This document shows, piece by piece, positions 1 to 7,787 of a DNA stretch of 62,422 nucleotides (the stretch's first letter is position 1; the number at the start of each line of letters is the position of its first letter). The translations under genes were made by a program, and so were the position numbers. The notes beneath the pieces were generated by a model that was not told where the DNA came from, did no database searches, and saw only the letters and a program-made list of their open reading frames with translations. The DNA is from an uncultured Acidobacteriota bacterium (GTDB lineage: Bacteria; Acidobacteriota; Terriglobia; Terriglobales; CAINCZ01): NCBI GenBank assembly GCA_903847195.1, contig CAINCZ010000123.1, positions 1-62,422 on the forward strand, written 5' to 3'.

Positions 1-63
1 AGGGGAACGCGCGTAGCATCAAGGATGACCGGATTGCCATCGAGTCGAAGCTGAGCGGCAGGC

Positions 64-199
64 CTAGAAGCGGTCTCATAAATAGCTCACCGACCGGGAA
101 ACCACTCTCCGCAGGGGCTAAAGCCCGCTGCTCTGGCGGCCTTGACGGCACGACTGAAGTCGTGCCCTGACACAACCCCATTTATTAGACCGCTTCTAG
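64..199. repeat. 136-bp element bounded by 20-bp inverted repeats
   Basis: The arms at 64-83 and 180-199 are reverse complements with 19 of 20 matches, starting and ending in CTAG. Inside lie a GGGGCTAAAGCCC hairpin and a perfect palindrome, GGCACGAC-TGAA-GTCGTGCC, near 149-168. No transposase is present and no clear target duplication flanks the arms. It resembles a MITE-like or extragenic palindromic element. It sits just past the 3' end of the methyltransferase gene and could also act as its terminator. Confidence 0.6.
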
Positions 200-219
200 T
201 GCGGGCAACTGCGTACGGC

Positions 220-1260
220 TTAAATCCCGATGCCGGCAGGTGCGGTGGTCTCGTTGCAGCCCACCTTCTTCAAGACACAAAGCAGGTGGTAGTTTCCCAG
301 TCGATCGTTATAGGCTGCTTCTCTAGTGTAAAGTCGTTGTCGCAACCGGTTGATCGGCGAAAAGCCAGGCAGTTGCTTTACTAGATGTCGAGCTAACGAT
401 CTACCTTTCTTGAGCGTTGCCGCTTGAGTGCCAGTAATCCCGCCGAGACTCGGATAGCCGAGGGTTTCATAATGCACAATTTCCAGCGGTAGCGTTCGGG
501 TCCAGTGCAGGATGGTCCTTGCGCCCAGGTACTGAAGATGCTCCAGATCAACTCTCAGAGTAATTCGCTGGTGGTCGATTGCAGGCCTGTCTCCATTGGG
601 AGTCCAGACAAGCAAGAGTCCACCATCTCTCAGCAGGCCGACTGCCCGTTGCAGCAAATCGAGCGGGTCAAAAGGATGCTCGATCAGATCGTTCAATACG
701 ATGAGGTCGAATCGTTGACTTGGGTCGAAGGTAGCGATGCTGCCGTTGTGGATCGAATCAATCCCGAGTTCCCTTGCGAACGACGCCGCGGCAGAATCAA
801 CCTCGATTCCCGCGATATTCGCGCCCAGTAACTTCAGCTTGAACAGAAAAGCCGCTTTGCCGCAGCCAATATCAAGAACTCGCGCTCCTGCTAACTTCAT
901 AAGGGAGTGCAGAACCTGTATGCGTACATCCCCAAGCGGGTCCGCATTCCTAAGCGCGGTGAGCACAGAGGCCGGCGTCTCGCCGTTTACCCCGAAATGA
1001 TCGGTGTGATACGAAGAATAGAACTCTTCCAGAGCTTGGCTCGATGGGGCCGGAGACACATAAAGCGTGTTGCAGGTGTCGCAACGCTTCACCTGGAGAG
1101 TGTCCGGCCGCCGGTATTTAGCTACCCCGGAACGGGATTGGCAGAAAGGGCAGTGCCGCTGCTGAAGCCGCTCGGAGTCCCATGCCGGAATGCGAATGTC
1201 AAGCGGCGGCAGTTGTTCTACGCCGCTCTCATCTTGATCTGAGTCCAATATTGTTGGCAT
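220..1260 (-). CDS. Zinc-ribbon class I SAM-dependent methyltransferase
   Basis: The 346-residue protein has an N-terminal four-cysteine zinc ribbon (CPFC at 37-40 and CDTC at 60-63). A Rossmann methyltransferase domain follows, with motif I VLDIGCGK at about 128-135 and an acidic motif II region ending in GIEVD. This architecture (zinc ribbon plus Methyltransf_23-type domain) is common near polysaccharide and O-antigen genes, where the enzymes methylate sugars. The substrate here cannot be read from the sequence. The ATG at 1260 is used because residues after it fit the family. An in-frame TTG at 1296 would add 12 residues, and neither start has a good ribosome binding site. There are no glycan genes next to it, so its pathway is open. 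Confidence 0.8.
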   Translation of the reverse strand: MPTILDSDQDESGVEQLPPLDIRIPAWDSERLQQRHCPFCQSRSGVAKYRRPDTLQVKRCDTCNTLYVSPAPSSQALEEFYSSYHTDHFGVNGETPASVLTALRNADPLGDVRIQVLHSLMKLAGARVLDIGCGKAAFLFKLKLLGANIAGIEVDSAAASFARELGIDSIHNGSIATFDPSQRFDLIVLNDLIEHPFDPLDLLQRAVGLLRDGGLLLVWTPNGDRPAIDHQRITLRVDLEHLQYLGARTILHWTRTLPLEIVHYETLGYPSLGGITGTQAATLKKGRSLARHLVKQLPGFSPINRLRQRLYTREAAYNDRLGNYHLLCVLKKVGCNETTAPAGIGI

Positions 1261-1444
1261 GTGGGAAAGGTTTACATTGCGCCCAATTTGTGTCAATCAG
1301 ATTCGCCCCGTACCCCAGGTGGAGCGCCTGAACCCGATTGCAGCTTCAACGGGGCGCTTGCGCTTATGATTCACACGGGATTCGGCCCGCTCCTCAGATC
1401 CGTGTGCGAAGATAGGGGCAGCAGCGTTGTCCTGCACAATGAGT

Positions 1445-1810
1445 ATGACAAACACATGGTTCATCTGGTCCCTGGTATCGGCGATGCTGGCCGGGGTGAC
1501 GGCCATGCTGACCAAGGTCGGCATTGGCGAGATTTCGCTGGGTTGGAATTTCTTCTCCAGCCTGCGGCACGCCTCCGGGCGCACCTGGCTGTCGCTGTCG
1601 GTGGCGCTCGTGGTGGCTTGCCTGTCGTATGTTGCCTACTATCGCGCCTTGCAGCTGGGTCCGGTATCGCGCGTGGCCACCGTCGATAAGCTGAGCGCGG
1701 CGTTTGTGATCGTGTTTGCCGCGATCTTTCTGGGCGAGCGGCTGACGATGCTGAAGGTGGCGGGCGGCAGCCTGATTGTGATCGGCACGATTCTGCTCGC
1801 GGTGGAGTAG
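1445..1810 (+). CDS. Short EamA/DMT-family membrane protein
   Basis: This 121-residue protein (4 more residues if the ATG at 1439 is used) matches the single-repeat EamA transporters. It contains the conserved YYRALQLGPVSRVATVDKLS-type stretch, FLGERL and a C-terminal hydrophobic helix. Single-repeat members normally have about 140 residues and five helices and work as dimers in small-molecule export. Here only about 20 residues separate the first helix from the SGRTWL segment, so helix 2 appears to be missing, leaving four hydrophobic segments. It may therefore be a decayed copy. No good Shine-Dalgarno is visible. It converges with bfr. Confidence 0.65.
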   Translation: MTNTWFIWSLVSAMLAGVTAMLTKVGIGEISLGWNFFSSLRHASGRTWLSLSVALVVACLSYVAYYRALQLGPVSRVATVDKLSAAFVIVFAAIFLGERLTMLKVAGGSLIVIGTILLAVE

Positions 1811-1865
1811 GGTCGACGAATCCCAGGATAGCGCTGTTCCCTCATTGCTGAATCCCTCCCTGGGG

Positions 1866-1956
1866 GTCATGCTGAGCGCAGCGAAGCATCTGCTGTACCG
1901 CCATAACCAGATCCTCCGCGCGCGCAAACAGCAGATCCTTCGCTGCGCTCAGGATG
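1866..1956. repeat. Inverted pair of dispersed repeat (family 2)
   Basis: Two copies of the same short repeat face each other. 1866-1895 reads GTCATGCTGAGCGCAGCGAA and onward, and 1929-1956 is its reverse form, with core CTTCGCTGCGCTCAGGATG. Related copies lie near 4004, 18741, 24434 and 60670. The two arms could fold into a long hairpin. Confidence 0.7.
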
Positions 1957-1986
1957 CCCCGTCTACAGCGGAATATACCTTCCCGG

Positions 1987-2031
1987 GAACCGCCCTGGCG
2001 CCGAAAAGCGCGGCGCGAACCTGGGGCACCG
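1987..2031. repeat. GGGGCACC-type palindromic repeat (family 1), degenerate copy
   Basis: An imperfect palindrome with CCCTGGCGCC on the left and GGCGCGAACCTGGGGCACC on the right. It follows family 2 repeats, the same order seen at 4 kb, 24 kb and 60.7 kb. The 1811-2220 gap holds only these repeats and the bidirectional terminator before bfr. Confidence 0.5.
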
Positions 2032-2148
2032 GCCGCACAGGGGCTCAAGGCCTGGGTTTTTTGGGCGACATTCGCCGCGGCTGACGCCGCGCCCTGACAC
2101 GAACCGGCCCATCCAAGCATTTTTGCCACAGCCTGTGAAGTCGTGCCC

Positions 2149-2183
2149 AGAAACGAAAGAGCCGAGCTTGGCGCCCGGCTCTC
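2149..2183 (-). terminator. Intrinsic terminator, bfr (bidirectional)
   Basis: The stem AGAGCCG/CGGCTCT at 2158-2164 and 2176-2182 is followed on the minus strand by a T-rich run (complement of AAACGAAA). On the plus strand it is followed by CTTTATAT. It sits between the convergent EamA and bfr genes, so it can serve both. Confidence 0.7.
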
Positions 2184-2220
2184 TTTATATGGCTGAATCC
2201 TGCTTGGTGGCGGCGGACGC

Positions 2221-2691
2221 CTACTTGCCCGACATCTGCTGCAGGAAGTTGGCAATGCCCATCTCGCCGATCGAGTGCAGTTGCGCCTCGAGCAGGTCCA
2301 CGTGGCGCTCTTCGTCCTCGATCAGTTCGGTGAAGACCTCGCGCGTGCCGTCGTCCTTGGCTTCGCGGCAGACGACGATGGAGGCGTTGTAGTCACGGAC
2401 GGCGACCAGTTCGTCTTCCAGGTCGAACTCGATCTGCTCCTTGACCGTGACGCCGACCTTGGGGGTCAGGGTGACGTTGATGACCGGCACGGCGTCGAGG
2501 AAGACGACGCGCTCGATGAGCTTCTCGGCGTGCTTCATCTCTTCGATGGCACGCTTCTTGTGGATGGCGCCCATCTTGTTGTAGCCCCAGTTGTCGCATA
2601 ACTCGGCCTGGGTCATGTACTGGGTGATGGCAGTCAGCTCCCGGCAAAGGGCCGCATTGAGTTCCTTGAGTACCTTCTGGTCTCCGCGCAT
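2221..2691 (-). CDS. bfr: Bacterioferritin (haem-binding type)
   Basis: This 156-residue protein has the normal bacterioferritin length. It would form a 24-subunit iron-storage shell in the cytoplasm, oxidising Fe(II) and storing Fe(III) mineral. All six ferroxidase ligands of the E. coli protein are present at the same positions: E18, E51, H54, E94, E127 and H130. M52, the axial ligand of the inter-subunit haem, is also kept, so a haem-bound shell is expected. The start is supported by TGGAGG a few bases upstream. It is transcribed alone, with no ferredoxin (bfd) partner beside it. Confidence 0.95.
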   Translation of the reverse strand: MRGDQKVLKELNAALCRELTAITQYMTQAELCDNWGYNKMGAIHKKRAIEEMKHAEKLIERVVFLDAVPVINVTLTPKVGVTVKEQIEFDLEDELVAVRDYNASIVVCREAKDDGTREVFTELIEDEERHVDLLEAQLHSIGEMGIANFLQQMSGK

Positions 2692-2803
2692 GAAACCTCC
2701 ACATCAGATACACATCTGCTACAGGCAATTCTAACCCCGCCGCGCCCTCGATGCACATTTCGCGGTCGCGGCAGGAGGTTTTCCGGACCCGACTCGGGAG
2801 GGC

Positions 2804-3967
2804 CTAAACGGCCTCGCCCGGGAGCGGTCCGACCGTGACCCAGCGGCGCTCGTGCCAGGACTGCATGGCGGCCTCGGCCAGTTGCACGCCGCGCGCGCCC
2901 TCGCGGAAGGTGTGGGGAAACGGCTCGCCGCAGGCCAGGTGGCGCAGGAATCGTTCCCACTGCACCTTGAAGGCATTGGGGTAGTCCTCGGCATCGGGCA
3001 CGAGTTGCCACAGGTCGCGGTAGCGGAAGGGGTTGGGCTCGTCCGGGTTCCAGACGGGGCGCGGGGTATCGGCGTAGCGCTGCACGCGGCAGTCGCGCAA
3101 GCCGGCGACGGCGCTGGCGTCGGTGCCGTCGACCTGCATCTGCAGGATTTCGTCGCGGTAGATGCGGATGGCCCAGGAGGTGTTCATCTGCACGGTGAGT
3201 CCGCCGTCGAGCCGGAAGATGGCGTAGGCGGTGTCTTCGGCGGTGACCGGGTAACGGCGTCCGGCCTCGTCGATGCGTTCGGGCAGGTCGATGGATGCGT
3301 GGCAGAGTACCTCGCGCGGCTGTCCGAAGAGGTGCTTGAGGACGTAGTGCCAGTGGCAGAACATGTCGAGCAGCAGGCCACCGCCATCTTCACGCTTATA
3401 GTTCCACGAGGGCCGCTGGCAGGCCACGCCGCGGTCCCCCTCAAAGACCCAGTAGCCGAACTCGGCGCGCACCGAGACCATGCGTCCGAAGAAGCCTTCG
3501 TCAATCAGGCGGCGCAGCTTGACCAGTCCGGGGAGGAAGAGCTTGTCCTGCACGATGCCGTTGCCGACGCCCTCCCGCTCGGCGAGCGTGGCCAGTTCAA
3601 GCGCGATGGCACCGTTGAGCGCCAGCGGCTTTTCGCAATACACGTGCTTGCCGGCGGCAATGGCCTGGCGGACGAAATCGGCGCGCACGCCTGTGAGGAC
3701 GCTGTCGAAGTACACCGTATCTTGCGGGTTGCGGAGGCAGGCGGCAAGGTCGGCGCTCCAGCGCGCAAGGCCGTGGCGTTCGGCGATGGGGCGCACCTCG
3801 TCCTCGGTGCGGCCCACGAGGATGGGGTCGGGCCAGAGATGGTCGCCGTCAGCGAGCGGCACGCCGCCCTGCTGCCGGATGGCGAGGATGGAGCGGATGA
3901 GGTGCTGGTTCTGCCCCATGCGTCCGGAGACGCCGTTCATGATGATGCCGATGGTTTGTCGCGCCAT
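2804..3967 (-). CDS. Gfo/Idh/MocA family NAD(P)-dependent oxidoreductase
   Basis: The 387-residue protein has an N-terminal dinucleotide-binding fold (GIIMNGVSGRMG near the start) and the conserved EKPLAL motif, whose lysine is the usual catalytic residue. The C-terminal alpha/beta domain is of the GFO_IDH_MocA type. Family members oxidise or reduce sugars, inositols or related hydroxy compounds. The substrate is not readable here. The ATG at 3967 is preferred over 3976 because a TACAAT hexamer lies exactly 7 nt before it and no Shine-Dalgarno precedes either start. The gene stands alone on the minus strand, upstream and divergent from the molybdoenzyme operon. Confidence 0.85.
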   Translation of the reverse strand: MARQTIGIIMNGVSGRMGQNQHLIRSILAIRQQGGVPLADGDHLWPDPILVGRTEDEVRPIAERHGLARWSADLAACLRNPQDTVYFDSVLTGVRADFVRQAIAAGKHVYCEKPLALNGAIALELATLAEREGVGNGIVQDKLFLPGLVKLRRLIDEGFFGRMVSVRAEFGYWVFEGDRGVACQRPSWNYKREDGGGLLLDMFCHWHYVLKHLFGQPREVLCHASIDLPERIDEAGRRYPVTAEDTAYAIFRLDGGLTVQMNTSWAIRIYRDEILQMQVDGTDASAVAGLRDCRVQRYADTPRPVWNPDEPNPFRYRDLWQLVPDAEDYPNAFKVQWERFLRHLACGEPFPHTFREGARGVQLAEAAMQSWHERRWVTVGPLPGEAV

Positions 3968-3974
3968 GGGGGAC

Positions 3975-3980
3975 ATTGTA
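3975..3980 (-). promoter_or_regulatory. Possible -10 element of a leaderless transcript (Gfo/Idh gene)
   Basis: TACAAT on the minus strand ends 7 nt before the ATG at 3967, so transcription would begin at or next to the start codon. No Shine-Dalgarno is present. Confidence 0.4.
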
Positions 3981-4003
3981 TGGGGAATCTTGGTGCAGGA
4001 AAA

Positions 4004-4030
4004 CAGCAGGTCCTTTGCTGCGCTCAGGAT
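4004..4030. repeat. Dispersed repeat, family 2 copy
   Basis: CAGCAGGTCCTTTGCTGCGC then TCAGGAT, closely matching the copies at 1929 and 60670. It lies in the gap before the molybdoenzyme gene. Confidence 0.6.
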
Positions 4031-4051
4031 TACAAGTTAATGGGGGCCGAT

Positions 4052-4086
4052 CCCACATCTGCCAACTGCGGCAGATGTGGGGCACC
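4052..4086. repeat. Palindromic repeat, family 1 copy
   Basis: A perfect 11-bp stem, CCACATCTGCC/GGCAGATGTGG (4053-4063 and 4070-4080), followed by GGCACC. The same hairpin occurs three times at 60.2-60.6 kb and in part at 62.13 kb. Nothing else coding is visible in 3977-4262. Confidence 0.75.
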
Positions 4087-4262
4087 GGGCGGGAATGTGG
4101 GCCACCGGGGGCAGCGCAGGAACGGCACACACGCCTGTATGACCCACGTCACAGCACGGGCGGTCAATCCGGAGTACATACGATGTGCTCAACATTCAGA
4201 CTCAATCTCCTGCCGGATAGCATTGGAGCGCCGGACGGGGGCGCCTCGCAACGGAGGTCACG

Positions 4263-6914
4263 ATGAGTTTTACGCGCCGCGATTTTCTTCGTAATACCGC
4301 CATCACGGGGGCCCTTGCCGCCACGCTCGGCCCCGAGTTTCTTGGTTCACGGCCGATCCTGGCCGCCAACCTTCCCCAGGGTGCACCCGGTGCGCCGGTC
4401 AAGGAGCCGCCGTCTTACGTGCCGCGCGTGATTCCCGGGCGCTGCCACGAATGCCATCCGCAGTGTCCCGTGCTGGTGCACGTAAAGGACGGGCGGGTGA
4501 TCAAGGTAGAGGGCGATCCGCAGGGTCCGAACCGCGGAGCGCTGTGCGCCAAGGGCCAGGCGACGGTGAAAAACCTCTACAGCCCCGAGCGGCTCAACTA
4601 TCCGATGAAGCGCACGCGCCCGAAGGGCGAGGCCGATCCGGGGTGGGTGAGGATTTCGTGGGATGAAGCGCTGAACACCATTGTGGCGCGCTTCAAGCAG
4701 ATCCAGGAGCGCTACGGCGCGCGCGCCATCGCCATCGGGCAGGGCACGGGGCGCTACACGGAGCACCACGTGTTCCGGCTGAAGAACTGCATCGGCTCGC
4801 CGAATACGATCGGGCCGAACCACGTGTGCCGCGGGCCGATGTCGGCGACCGTGGGACTCTCGGTGGGTCACCACGTGAAGGCCGAGTATTACCGCACGGG
4901 CTGCCAAGTCTTCTGGGGCAAGAACGAATCGTGGGCGCACGCCGGCATGGTGGGCGTGGCGCAGGCCGACAACCGGCACGACCGCAAGTGCAAGCTGATC
5001 GTGGTGGATCCGCGGTTTGAGCATCCGCTGGCGCACAAGGCCGACGTGTTTCTGCCGATACGCCCCGGGTCAGACGGCGCGATGTTTTTGAGCTGGATCC
5101 ACGTGATCCTGAGCGAAGGGCTCTACGACAAGGAGTTCGTGAGCAAGTGGACGAACGGCCCGATGCTGGTGCGGCTCGACAACGGGAAACTGCTGCGCGA
5201 GAGCGAAGCGGCGGCGGGCGGCGACGGCAAGGACTTCCTGACCTATCCGCAATCGATCGAGGACCGCCGCAACCGCCCCACGCTGATGGTGTGGGACACG
5301 GTGACGGGCAGCGCAAAGGCGGTGGATACGCCCGGCGTGGTGCCCGCGCTGTTTGGCGAGTTCACGGTCAACGGCGTGCGCTGCAAGCCGGTGCTGCAAA
5401 TCCTGGCGGACCGCGCGGCCCGCTACGCACCAGAGAAAGCGGCGGAGCTTTGCTGGACGGGCTCGGCGGACAAGATACGGGCGGCGGCGCGGATGTATGC
5501 CACCAGCCCGAGCGGCTGCACGGACCTGGGAAGCTTCGGCGTGCAGGGGCTGGAGGGTGGACACACCAACGTCTTCCAGACGCTGCGCGCGCAAGCGGCG
5601 ATGTGCGCTATTACGGGCAACATCAACCGCGTGGGCGGCGAAGCGGGGACGCCGCACTGGCGCTGGATCACCGGCGAGTGGAAGCGCGAGGGCGGTGCGC
5701 GTTCGATGACTCCCTGGGGCGCGCCCGGCGATTACGACGCGCTGGAGATCGAAGGAGCACATCCGGTGGAGCCCGCGCTCAACCAGTTCGCACTGCAACC
5801 GGGACTGCCCGGTATGCTCGACGCCTTCCGGGCGATGAAGACGGGTAAGCCGTATCCGATCAAGGCGTACCTGATGGTGCAGGGGAATCCGCTGGGCGGC
5901 TGGTGTGAGGACCAGAAGACGGTGCGCGAGGGTCTGCTGGCGCTGGACTTCCTGGTGGACATGGACCTCTACATCACGCCGACCAACAACCTGGCCGACA
6001 TCGTGCTGCCGGCCGCGCTCGGTCCGTTTGAGCGCGGACCGAAGCCGGTGATCGCGCCGATGTACGAGCGGTGGAGCGACGAGCGATTCTACGTGGAGTT
6101 GGGCAACCGGCTCGAAGCCAACTGGTGGCCGTGGACGACCGAAGCGGAGTGGCGCGAATCGATGGAAAAGCAACGCCGGGACAACATCGCCGCCTACCAG
6201 GCGGCGGGGTTCAGCGGCATCGACCGCGGGCAGCCCGCGCCGCCACTTGATTATTACAAGGCCATCGACAAGAAGACGGGCAAGCCGATCGGCTTCCCGA
6301 CGCCGACGGGCAAGATCGAGATCTTCAGCGTGATCGCGCAGCAGAACGGATTTGATCCGCTGCCCGATTACACGGAGCCGGCCGACAGTCCCTACAGCAA
6401 GCCGGAGCTGGCGAAGCAATATCCGCTGGTGCTGACGACGGGGGCGCGCGTAACGGTCTTCTATCACTCGCAGCACCGCAACAACTTCCTGCAACGGCAG
6501 CTGTACCGGCATCCTGAGGTGCAGATTCATCCGGAGACGGCGGCGAAGTACGGGGTGAAGCACGGCGCCTGGACCTGGATTGAAACGCGCGCGGGCCGCA
6601 TACGGATGAAGGCGCAGCTGACACTCGGCATCCTGCCCGGCGTGGTTTCGATGTCGCACGGCTGGTGGCAGGGCTGCCGCGAGCTGGGGCTGCCCGGCTA
6701 CGGCTGGGAGGGCGCGAACGCAAATGTGCTGATTCCGGGCGATGCACACGATCCCGCGCTGGGCGTGCCTTCGGCGCGTTCGTCGCTGTGCAAGGTATCG
6801 CCTGCCGAGGGGCCGCCGGCGGTCTGGGAGGCTCCTTATTACGGCACCACGCAGCCGGCGGCGCTCTGCGCTCCAGCTGAATTTCCGCCGCGCAAGCCGG
6901 GCGAGGAGGTGTAG
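4263..6914 (+). CDS. Tat-exported molybdopterin oxidoreductase, catalytic subunit (CISM family)
   Basis: The 883-residue protein starts with a twin-arginine signal (RRDFLR at 5-10, then a hydrophobic stretch), so the folded enzyme is exported. A [4Fe-4S] site follows (C61, C64, C68, C95), then the molybdopterin and dinucleotide-binding domains of the DMSO reductase superfamily. The likely molybdenum ligand is C189 in NHVCRGP, as in polysulfide, thiosulfate, arsenate or tetrathionate reductase-like enzymes rather than Sec/Cys formate dehydrogenases; this assignment is inferred. GGAGG precedes the ATG. The next gene, 5 nt downstream, encodes the Fe-S electron-transfer subunit. No NrfD-type membrane anchor or chaperone is adjacent, so the quinone link and the substrate are unknown. 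Confidence 0.9.
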   Translation: MSFTRRDFLRNTAITGALAATLGPEFLGSRPILAANLPQGAPGAPVKEPPSYVPRVIPGRCHECHPQCPVLVHVKDGRVIKVEGDPQGPNRGALCAKGQATVKNLYSPERLNYPMKRTRPKGEADPGWVRISWDEALNTIVARFKQIQERYGARAIAIGQGTGRYTEHHVFRLKNCIGSPNTIGPNHVCRGPMSATVGLSVGHHVKAEYYRTGCQVFWGKNESWAHAGMVGVAQADNRHDRKCKLIVVDPRFEHPLAHKADVFLPIRPGSDGAMFLSWIHVILSEGLYDKEFVSKWTNGPMLVRLDNGKLLRESEAAAGGDGKDFLTYPQSIEDRRNRPTLMVWDTVTGSAKAVDTPGVVPALFGEFTVNGVRCKPVLQILADRAARYAPEKAAELCWTGSADKIRAAARMYATSPSGCTDLGSFGVQGLEGGHTNVFQTLRAQAAMCAITGNINRVGGEAGTPHWRWITGEWKREGGARSMTPWGAPGDYDALEIEGAHPVEPALNQFALQPGLPGMLDAFRAMKTGKPYPIKAYLMVQGNPLGGWCEDQKTVREGLLALDFLVDMDLYITPTNNLADIVLPAALGPFERGPKPVIAPMYERWSDERFYVELGNRLEANWWPWTTEAEWRESMEKQRRDNIAAYQAAGFSGIDRGQPAPPLDYYKAIDKKTGKPIGFPTPTGKIEIFSVIAQQNGFDPLPDYTEPADSPYSKPELAKQYPLVLTTGARVTVFYHSQHRNNFLQRQLYRHPEVQIHPETAAKYGVKHGAWTWIETRAGRIRMKAQLTLGILPGVVSMSHGWWQGCRELGLPGYGWEGANANVLIPGDAHDPALGVPSARSSLCKVSPAEGPPAVWEAPYYGTTQPAALCAPAEFPPRKPGEEV

Positions 6915-6919
6915 TCCCA

Positions 6920-7498
6920 ATGAAACAGCTAACGATCATCACCGATCTCGAACGCTGCACCGGTTGCCAGGCCTGCACGAACGCCTGCGCGCAGGAGAAC
7001 CTGCTCGCTCCCAGCGCATTCTGGAACCGCGTCTACGAAGTAGGACCGACGGGCAAGTTCCCCGAGCTGATGATGTACTACCTGCCGGCGTCGTGCCAGC
7101 ACTGCGCCGAGCCGGCGTGCGTGAAGGCGTGTCCGACGGGTGCGTCGCACAAGCGCGCCGACGGCATCGTGCTGATCACGGCCGAGAAGTGCATCGGCTG
7201 CCGCGCGTGCCAGGAGGCGTGTCCCTACGACATCCACTACTTTGCCGGCAAAGGCGCAAAGGCGACCAAGTGCACGCTATGCGCGCGCATGGTCGATGCC
7301 GGCCAATCACCTGCCTGCGTGAAGACCTGCACGGCGCGGGCGCGCCGCTTCGGCGACCTGGGCGATCCGGCAAGCGAGGTGGCAAAGCTGGCAGCGGCCA
7401 AGGGCACGTATCAAGCCCAGCCCCAGTCGGGGACGAATCCGTCGTTCCGTTACGTGCTGCTGCGGCAGGAGTGGGTAGCAAAGGCACCGCAGCGGTAG
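6920..7498 (+). CDS. Four-cluster [4Fe-4S] ferredoxin-like electron-transfer subunit
   Basis: This 192-residue protein has sixteen cysteines in four groups: CTGCQAC...C near the N-terminus, CQHCAEPACVKAC, CIGCRACQEAC and CTLC...CVKTC. This is the standard pattern of PsrB/PhsB/DmsB-type beta subunits, which relay electrons between the molybdenum subunit and a membrane partner. There is no signal peptide of its own. Such subunits are normally carried across the membrane with the Tat-tagged alpha subunit. The start is preceded by GAGGAGG. It forms a two-gene operon with the upstream catalytic subunit. Confidence 0.92.
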   Translation: MKQLTIITDLERCTGCQACTNACAQENLLAPSAFWNRVYEVGPTGKFPELMMYYLPASCQHCAEPACVKACPTGASHKRADGIVLITAEKCIGCRACQEACPYDIHYFAGKGAKATKCTLCARMVDAGQSPACVKTCTARARRFGDLGDPASEVAKLAAAKGTYQAQPQSGTNPSFRYVLLRQEWVAKAPQR

Positions 7499-7559
7499 GA
7501 AACGAGAGGGATGCCGCACGTATCGAAGCGCTGGGTTTCTGATTGGGCAGAGAAGAGAC

Positions 7560-7743
7560 CACGGAGGCGCAGCCCGTTCCGGCATGGAGCCGAGCGGGGA
7601 AGTTGCCCCGCTGATTCTGCTGGCAACGCAGTACCGGCCTGATCCTGCTGAGGGCGGTGAGCGGAGTCGTTCACCGTCCTATCCTCAATTCGGTTGACCC
7701 GGTGAGTTGGCGCTGGCCGCTGGCTCACCGGGTCAATTTTTTT
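7560..7743 (+). other. Structured non-coding stretch ending in a strong terminator
   Basis: After the Fe-S subunit gene, 7499-7787 has no credible coding sequence but several local hairpins, including AGCGGGG/CCCCGCT near 7598-7617 and GGTGA/TCACC near 7655-7675. The intrinsic terminator at 7694-7743 follows. It may be the operon 3' UTR or a separate small RNA. I do not recognise a known riboswitch class. Confidence 0.35.
7694..7743 (+). terminator. Strong intrinsic terminator of the molybdoenzyme operon
   Basis: A perfect 13-bp stem, TTGACCCGGTGAG (7694-7706) with CTCACCGGGTCAA (7724-7736), runs directly into seven T residues. It reads on the plus strand and faces the convergent GH25 gene. 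Confidence 0.92.
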
Positions 7744-7787
7744 GCGCGCAGGACCTCCGCCGCCCGGGACGAAAGAACGACCCGGGA

